DNA of 48,585 nt from an uncultured Dokdonia sp. Its GTDB lineage: Bacteria > Bacteroidota > Bacteroidia > Flavobacteriales > Flavobacteriaceae. Below, piece by piece: positions 44,379-48,585 of the stretch. Position 1 is the first letter of the stretch. Every line of letters begins with the position of its first letter. Made by a program: the position numbers and the translations under genes. The stretch is from positions 1-48,585 of the forward strand of contig NZ_CALEMI010000085.1 in assembly GCF_937910895.1 (NCBI RefSeq), written 5' to 3'. Under the pieces are notes generated by a model that saw only the letters and a list, made by a program, of their open reading frames with translations, had not been told where the DNA came from and ran no database searches.

Positions 44379-45500
44379 TTAATCCAAATCAAAGCGAAAA
44401 CCTAGTGAAATATTACGCTCTTCTACAAGATTGTCTTTAAAAATAGGGTTGAGATCATACTTTACATACAATCCTATATTATCATATCCTACGTAACCGC
44501 TCAACCCATATATAAAATTATTAGTGTTGAATCCTCCACGTTCTTTTAATTTTACATCATTCCCTTCTGCACTGTCAAACTTTAACTTTTGCATGGTTCC
44601 AAGATTTAGTCCTGCATATCCTCCTACTCCAATTTTAAATTTATTGTGTGTAGAAAAACGAATGTCATCTCCTTCTCCACGTCTTTTTGCTGGACCAAAT
44701 TCAAAATGCACAGGAACGACTAGATTTCCTAATCTCAATTTACTTTTATCCAAGTCACGATCAAATTCTTGAAGAACTATTTGATCTCCGTCCCTTACAA
44801 AGAATTGATTATCCTCAGGCTTTAATCCGTTAAATTGAAAAGATAATCCGTATTTAAAACGTAACCAGCCACTATTTTCAAAAACTCTTGTTGTCCAAGC
44901 AACACCAAGCTCAGCAAAACGGCTTCCAGCGACTTTATACGGAGAATCCTCTAGTGATCTACCATCAGCAAGAGCATTGTTCAAACCAAACGCAAACACA
45001 AAATCTGAACGGGTACGCCTGTCGTGATTTACGCGTCTTACACCTTTGCCATTATCTATGGCAACCCCAAAAACTCTTTTGCCATCTGCATCTTCTCCAC
45101 CAAAACCTACAGACACTTGTGTTGGCTGATTCTGAACTCCATTACGCTCTACTAATGCAATTTGAGCATCGATAATCGTCGTTTTATAATCAATATTTTT
45201 AGCAACGTATTCTGCCCATTCTTTCTTCTCTGCTTCCCCTTCTTCAGCGGTCATATTGTCTTTTTCAATTTGTTTATTAATATAACTTACTCGCCCTTTA
45301 AGTTGATCTTTTTCAAATTGAATAGCCTCTGCTCTTTTCTGTTTTAAATATTCAATACGTTCTTTTTTCTCTTGCTCTTTTTCTTTTCTATACTCAATTT
45401 GAGCTTGTGTTTCTGTTGTTTCTGATGTGTCTTGGGCATTTATATTTTGACCAAAGATTCCCATGCTCGCCACTAGGGCAAATCGTATTAATGTTCTCAT
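44379..45500 (-). CDS. Outer-membrane beta-barrel protein with N-terminal coiled coil
   Basis: A 373-residue exported protein. The signal peptide probably ends at NINAQ (residue 23). A strongly charged coiled coil follows (about 35-110, EKEQEKKERIEYLKQKR...), then a domain of about 230 residues with alternating aromatic strands (VSVGFGGEDADG, FAELGVAWTTRVFE, LRFKYGLSFQFNGL, YGLSGYVGYDNIGLYVKY) ending in aromatic-hydrophobic FRFDLD, typical of an outer-membrane barrel. It lies downstream of an anti-sigma-like gene and sigma gene on the same strand, with a 71-nt gap. Family name not recognised. Confidence 0.8.
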   Translation of the reverse strand: MRTLIRFALVASMGIFGQNINAQDTSETTETQAQIEYRKEKEQEKKERIEYLKQKRAEAIQFEKDQLKGRVSYINKQIEKDNMTAEEGEAEKKEWAEYVAKNIDYKTTIIDAQIALVERNGVQNQPTQVSVGFGGEDADGKRVFGVAIDNGKGVRRVNHDRRTRSDFVFAFGLNNALADGRSLEDSPYKVAGSRFAELGVAWTTRVFENSGWLRFKYGLSFQFNGLKPEDNQFFVRDGDQIVLQEFDRDLDKSKLRLGNLVVPVHFEFGPAKRRGEGDDIRFSTHNKFKIGVGGYAGLNLGTMQKLKFDSAEGNDVKLKERGGFNTNNFIYGLSGYVGYDNIGLYVKYDLNPIFKDNLVEERNISLGFRFDLD

Positions 45501-45571
45501 AATTGTGTGTTTTATGCTTTTGGAAGTGCGCTTGATGAAGGCTTTCTCAAAAGCGAATTGATGAATTAATT

Positions 45572-46405
45572 TTAATTATTTCTATTTACGACTGCGTCTT
45601 TTGTTCTTTCAAATCCTTCAATAACTGCCTCGAAGATTTTGTTTCTAAAAGATGTTGGTGCTACTTCTGCTTCTACGTCTAGGAGCAATGCGTTTGCATC
45701 TACAGTGTTCGTTTTTTGATTAAATGTTTGTTTGCTTATAATTTCTCGTTGTGCATTTTTAAGAAGTGCTTCAATTTCTGCATCAGTTACTGAACTTTTA
45801 TCTTCTGCTTGAGCAACAACTATATCTTCTGTTTTTGCTTTCGCGAAAGCTTTATCTTCTTTTACATCCACACGGCTCTTCATCTCTTTACTTTCAGTTT
45901 CAGCAATAACAACTTCTTCTGTCATAGCCTTCTTTTCTAGATTCGATTCTAAACTGTTTTTATTTTGCTGACTTCCTTGAACAACTACTTCGTTCTTTTC
46001 TAAAGAAGTATTTTGAGAACTCGTGGTTGTTTTTACAGTTGATTTTTCATTTTCGATAGCTTCTTGTTCTAATACAATCGCTTCTTTTATTTGCTGTAAG
46101 TTCTCTACTTCATTCTCCTTCGGTGTGATAATTTCTTCTGTTGGATCTATAAATACAGGATTTTCATTTGTATCAACTAGTACTGGTGCTGTATCTGTAT
46201 TCATATTTTGAAATAAAAATAAGGCTACCAATGCGCCTCCCACAAAACTAGCCGCAATAGACATCCATAGGACGCGTTTACTTTTTTGAACCCCTTGTTC
46301 TGCGTCAAGTTTGGAAGAAATTCGATCCCAAGCCGCCATGGTAGGCTCAATGGTGCGCTCTTCTAAACGCTCTTTCATATTATCTTCTAGCTTAATCGGT
46401 GCCAT
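45572..46405 (-). CDS. Anti-sigma-factor-like membrane protein
   Basis: A 277-residue bitopic protein. The short cytoplasmic part (1-44, LEERTIEPTMAAWDRISSKLD) resembles the N-terminus of Bacteroidota sigma-linked regulators. A membrane helix follows at about 46-66, then a long, low-complexity acidic periplasmic region and a C-terminal helical part. It overlaps the ECF sigma gene by 14 nt, the usual sigma/anti-sigma arrangement. The classical zinc anti-sigma motif is absent, so the inhibitory role is inference. The dispersed palindrome (45837-45850) lies in the acidic region and encodes KAFAKAK. Confidence 0.78.
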   Translation of the reverse strand: MAPIKLEDNMKERLEERTIEPTMAAWDRISSKLDAEQGVQKSKRVLWMSIAASFVGGALVALFLFQNMNTDTAPVLVDTNENPVFIDPTEEIITPKENEVENLQQIKEAIVLEQEAIENEKSTVKTTTSSQNTSLEKNEVVVQGSQQNKNSLESNLEKKAMTEEVVIAETESKEMKSRVDVKEDKAFAKAKTEDIVVAQAEDKSSVTDAEIEALLKNAQREIISKQTFNQKTNTVDANALLLDVEAEVAPTSFRNKIFEAVIEGFERTKDAVVNRNN

Positions 46406-46955
46406 AACTCAACTTATTTTCTGCGTTTAACTTAGATTGTAATAACTTACGTGCTTTAAACAATTGCGACTTTGAAGTCCCTTCTGAAATCCCTAATGAC
46501 TTTGCTATTTCCTGATGTTTATACCCTTCAATAGCATACATAACAAAAACAACACGGTATCCTTCTGGCAATTCGTCTATGAGTTGCTGTATATGAGACA
46601 CATCCAACTCATCTTTAATATTATTTACACTATCTCCTGTTTCAAAATCTCCATCGTCTGAGAAATACATTTTTTTGACAGTTCGCAAATAAGAAATACT
46701 CTCTCTTACCATAATTCTTCGAATCCATCCTTCAAAGCTTCCTTCTCCTTTATAACTATGTAAATGTGTGAATACTTTTAAAAACCCATTACACATGGCT
46801 TCTTCTGCTTGATGAATATCTTTTATATAATACCTGCAAACGCTCAGCATTTTTCCTGAATGCAACTCATAGAGACGTCTTTGAGCAGCTCGATCCTGCT
46901 TAATCGCCTTTTTAATGAGTTGTTTTTCGTTTGTAAATTGTATGACTTTCATCAA
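46392..46955 (-). CDS. ECF-family RNA polymerase sigma factor
   Basis: A 187-residue sigma-70 family factor. Region 2 is about residues 20-90 (YELHSGKMLSVCRYYIKDIHQAEEAMCNGFLKVF, then GSFEGWIRRIMVRESISYLR). Region 4 is about 120-175 (LPEGYRVVFVMYAIEGYKHQEIAKSLGISEGTSKSQLFKARK). No region 3 is present, which defines the ECF class. A second Met follows immediately and could be the start. It leads a three-gene run with the anti-sigma-like and outer-membrane protein genes, suggesting envelope-stress or surface regulation. Confidence 0.93.
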   Translation of the reverse strand: MMKVIQFTNEKQLIKKAIKQDRAAQRRLYELHSGKMLSVCRYYIKDIHQAEEAMCNGFLKVFTHLHSYKGEGSFEGWIRRIMVRESISYLRTVKKMYFSDDGDFETGDSVNNIKDELDVSHIQQLIDELPEGYRVVFVMYAIEGYKHQEIAKSLGISEGTSKSQLFKARKLLQSKLNAENKLSYGTD

Positions 46956-47090
46956 TGTTAAAGATGGTTTCTATGTATATAGACGCACCCTTTTTAAAAA
47001 AGGTTGCCTGATGGATAAAAAATTAAAGGTATTAAACTCCAGAGCAAGCTCTGGACACTAAAAATCGACCTAAGAGTTAAGGTATTAAAG
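46956..47090. other. Gap between rsmG and the sigma gene with small hairpins
   Basis: CCAGAGC-AA-GCTCTGG (47039-47054) is a perfect 7-bp inverted repeat downstream of rsmG. A near-palindrome, ACCC-TTTTTAAAAAA-GGTT, lies at 46987-47005 in the leader of the sigma gene. AAGGTATTAAA occurs twice, at about 47026 and 47080. The first hairpin may end the rsmG transcript, but its T run is weak. Confidence 0.45.
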
Positions 47091-47720
47091 CTACCCTTTA
47101 TATTTCATAGGGAGGTACACCACTTTTTTGGTTTCAAAAAAGTCTTCTCCATAATAGTTAGTAAGATCATAAATTTGAGCTGTTGTATACTTTGCAAGTT
47201 CTTCTGTAAGATCTCCACCTTTGAGATATAAGATTCCGTTTTTAAGTTCGTGTACGCTTTTCTTTTTTATGTGGTTTCGTACCCAACGTACAAAGGTTTC
47301 CATTTGCGCTACTGCCCTACTTACGATAAAATCATAGTGTCCTGAGACATTCTCTACACGATCGTTTGTTGTTTTTACGTTGGTAAGTCCTAGCCCAGCA
47401 ACGACCTCATCTACCACTTTGATCTTTTTACCAATACTGTCTACCAAATGAAATTGAGTTTCAGGAAATAAAATAGCCAAGGGAATCCCAGGAAACCCTC
47501 CACCTGTACCAACATCCAATACCTGAGCACCAGGCTTAAACTCCATCACTTTTGCAATCCCCAAAGAATGAAGCACATGACGCAAATATATATCCTCTAT
47601 ATCCTTACGGCTCACCACATTAATTTTAAGATTCCAGTCTTGATATACATCTTTAAGGGTTGCAAACTGTTGCGTTTGCTCTTCAGTTAGATTCGGGAAG
47701 TACTTTGTAATGATATCCAT
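47091..47720 (-). CDS. rsmG: 16S rRNA (guanine(527)-N7)-methyltransferase
   Basis: A 209-residue SAM-dependent methyltransferase (formerly GidB). It contains DWNLKINVVSRKDIEDIYLRHVLHSLG in two joined motifs (NVVSRKD, RHVLHSL), the SAM loop LDVGTGGGFPGIPLAI and FIVSRAVAQ. The ATG at 47720 (MDIITKYFPNLTEEQ) matches the family start. The frame upstream to 47771 would add a Cys-containing segment and overlap the divergent promoter zone. Confidence 0.95.
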   Translation of the reverse strand: MDIITKYFPNLTEEQTQQFATLKDVYQDWNLKINVVSRKDIEDIYLRHVLHSLGIAKVMEFKPGAQVLDVGTGGGFPGIPLAILFPETQFHLVDSIGKKIKVVDEVVAGLGLTNVKTTNDRVENVSGHYDFIVSRAVAQMETFVRWVRNHIKKKSVHELKNGILYLKGGDLTEELAKYTTAQIYDLTNYYGEDFFETKKVVYLPMKYKG

Positions 47721-47800
47721 AGGTAAAAGGTATTGGGCAAAAGTACCTAAATTACACGTTAATTTTAACACAAGACAGTTACGAATCTGGAATATATCGT

Positions 47801-47808
47801 TATTTTTG
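47801..47808 (+). promoter_or_regulatory. Candidate -7 element for the desaturase gene
   Basis: TATTTTTG matches TAnnTTTG, with TTA (instead of TTG) 19 nt upstream at 47779-47781. Transcription would start near 47815, leaving a leader of about 100 nt before the ATG at 47914. Confidence 0.45.
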
Positions 47809-47913
47809 TGTAAAAAGTTTTGAGTTTCCGCTTTTCATAAAGCTACCCCCTTAAAACAAGTATTATATACCTTGCCAAGTTCGTAAACAAATCAAGGTGC
47901 TATTTAAAATTAT

Positions 47914-48585
47914 ATGGAAACCAATATTAAATTTTCACGCGCAGATTCTGCTAAATTCTTCAGAACTCTAAACAAGCGCGTAAATTCATACTTCAAAGAA
48001 AATAATATAAAACGTACTGGAAACTGGAAACTCTATGGCAAAGCCATTGTTATGTTCTCTATGTATCTAGTACCTTACTTCTTGTTCTTAACATTAGATA
48101 TGCCAGGCTGGATTCAATTACTCTTAACATTTGTAATGGGTGTAGGAATGGCTGGTGTAGGAATGAATGTGATGCATGACGGAAACCACGGCTCTTTCTC
48201 AAGTAAAAAATGGGTGAATAAACTCATGGGAGGAAGTATTTACATTCTAGCTGGGAATGTATACAATTGGCAAGTGCAACACAATGTATTACATCATACA
48301 TACACCAATATACATGGACATGATGAAGATATGGAAGCAGGGAGAGTGTTGCGCTTTTCTAAACATGGAGAGTGGCACAAACACCACAAATTTCAACATT
48401 ACTACTCATTTATCCTTTATGGATTATTAACGATCAATTGGGTGATCACTGCAGATATTACTCAAATGAAACGTTACATTAAACGTAAATTATCTTACGG
48501 CAAATTACAAAGTCCTACCAAGCAATGGAGTACACTTGTAATTACAAAAATTATATACATAAGTATGTGGATTGTAATACCTCTT
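47914..48585 (+). CDS. Fatty acid desaturase, 3' end cut by the window
   Basis: 224 codons are visible, beginning METNIKFSRADSAKFFRTL, with no stop before the window end. It is a membrane di-iron desaturase: two membrane segments (about 44-75) are followed by histidine boxes HDGNHG (about 89-94) and HNVLHH (about 126-131), with TNIHGHDEDME after the second. More hydrophobic segments follow, and the third histidine box would lie beyond the window. The family acts on acyl-lipid, acyl-CoA or sphingolipid chains; this part does not settle the substrate. It is divergent from rsmG. Confidence 0.92.
   Translation, partial: METNIKFSRADSAKFFRTLNKRVNSYFKENNIKRTGNWKLYGKAIVMFSMYLVPYFLFLTLDMPGWIQLLLTFVMGVGMAGVGMNVMHDGNHGSFSSKKWVNKLMGGSIYILAGNVYNWQVQHNVLHHTYTNIHGHDEDMEAGRVLRFSKHGEWHKHHKFQHYYSFILYGLLTINWVITADITQMKRYIKRKLSYGKLQSPTKQWSTLVITKIIYISMWIVIPL

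Overview
The window looks like a chromosomal segment of a marine-type Flavobacteriaceae bacterium (Bacteroidota). The evidence is gliding genes gldB and gldC, a dcw cluster in flavobacterial order, MurE with the meso-diaminopimelate DNPR motif, a 658-residue FtsZ, DUF6443/RHS proteins, a grasp-with-spasm peptide cluster, and several promoters of the TTG / TAnnTTTG type. A Dokdonia-like genus is my guess only; no rRNA is present to test it.

Region 1 (1-13.5 kb) is an A+T-rich accessory region. A secreted 1083-residue YD-repeat protein is followed by a 1600-residue RHS protein with a variable C-terminal tip, then two small membrane proteins that could be immunity proteins. Next comes about 1.2 kb without genes that holds two kinds of tandem repeat (139-bp and about 100-bp units) and ends in an intrinsic terminator. 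Four element-type genes follow: two HTH-like proteins, a 52-residue protein and a large serine recombinase. The recombinase ORF reads through the terminator and into the 3' end of an opposing tRNA-Arg(TCG), which suggests an element inserted at that tRNA.

Region 2 (13.5-20.5 kb): yqeY lies next to the tRNA. A grasp-with-spasm RiPP (probable graspetide) cluster follows: precursor, ATP-grasp ligase, 72-residue protein, SPASM protein without a radical-SAM cysteine motif, C39 peptidase/ABC exporter and HlyD-type adaptor. The cluster separates ftsZ from yqeY and is bracketed by two related 30-nt hairpins, one of which is an orphan terminator on the minus strand.

Region 3 (20.5-37.3 kb, minus strand) is the division and cell-wall cluster, transcribed as mraZ-rsmH-ftsL-ftsI-murE-mraY-murD-ftsW-murG-[lipoprotein]-murC-ftsQ-ftsA-ftsZ. 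Many junctions overlap, which implies coupled translation. An unrecognised lipoprotein gene sits between murG and murC.

Region 4 (37.3-48.6 kb) is core housekeeping: an alpha/beta hydrolase, engB, a CxxC protein, gldC-gldB, nadE, an atypical NarL/LuxR response regulator, dnaG without its zinc ligands, an outer-membrane protein, an anti-sigma-like protein with its ECF sigma factor, rsmG, and a fatty acid desaturase cut by the window end.

A palindrome, CGCTTTCGCGAAAGCG, and close variants recur about a dozen times between 14.2 and 45.9 kb, both between and inside genes. I found no full copy in the first 13.5 kb. No IS transposase, CRISPR array or rRNA gene was seen.
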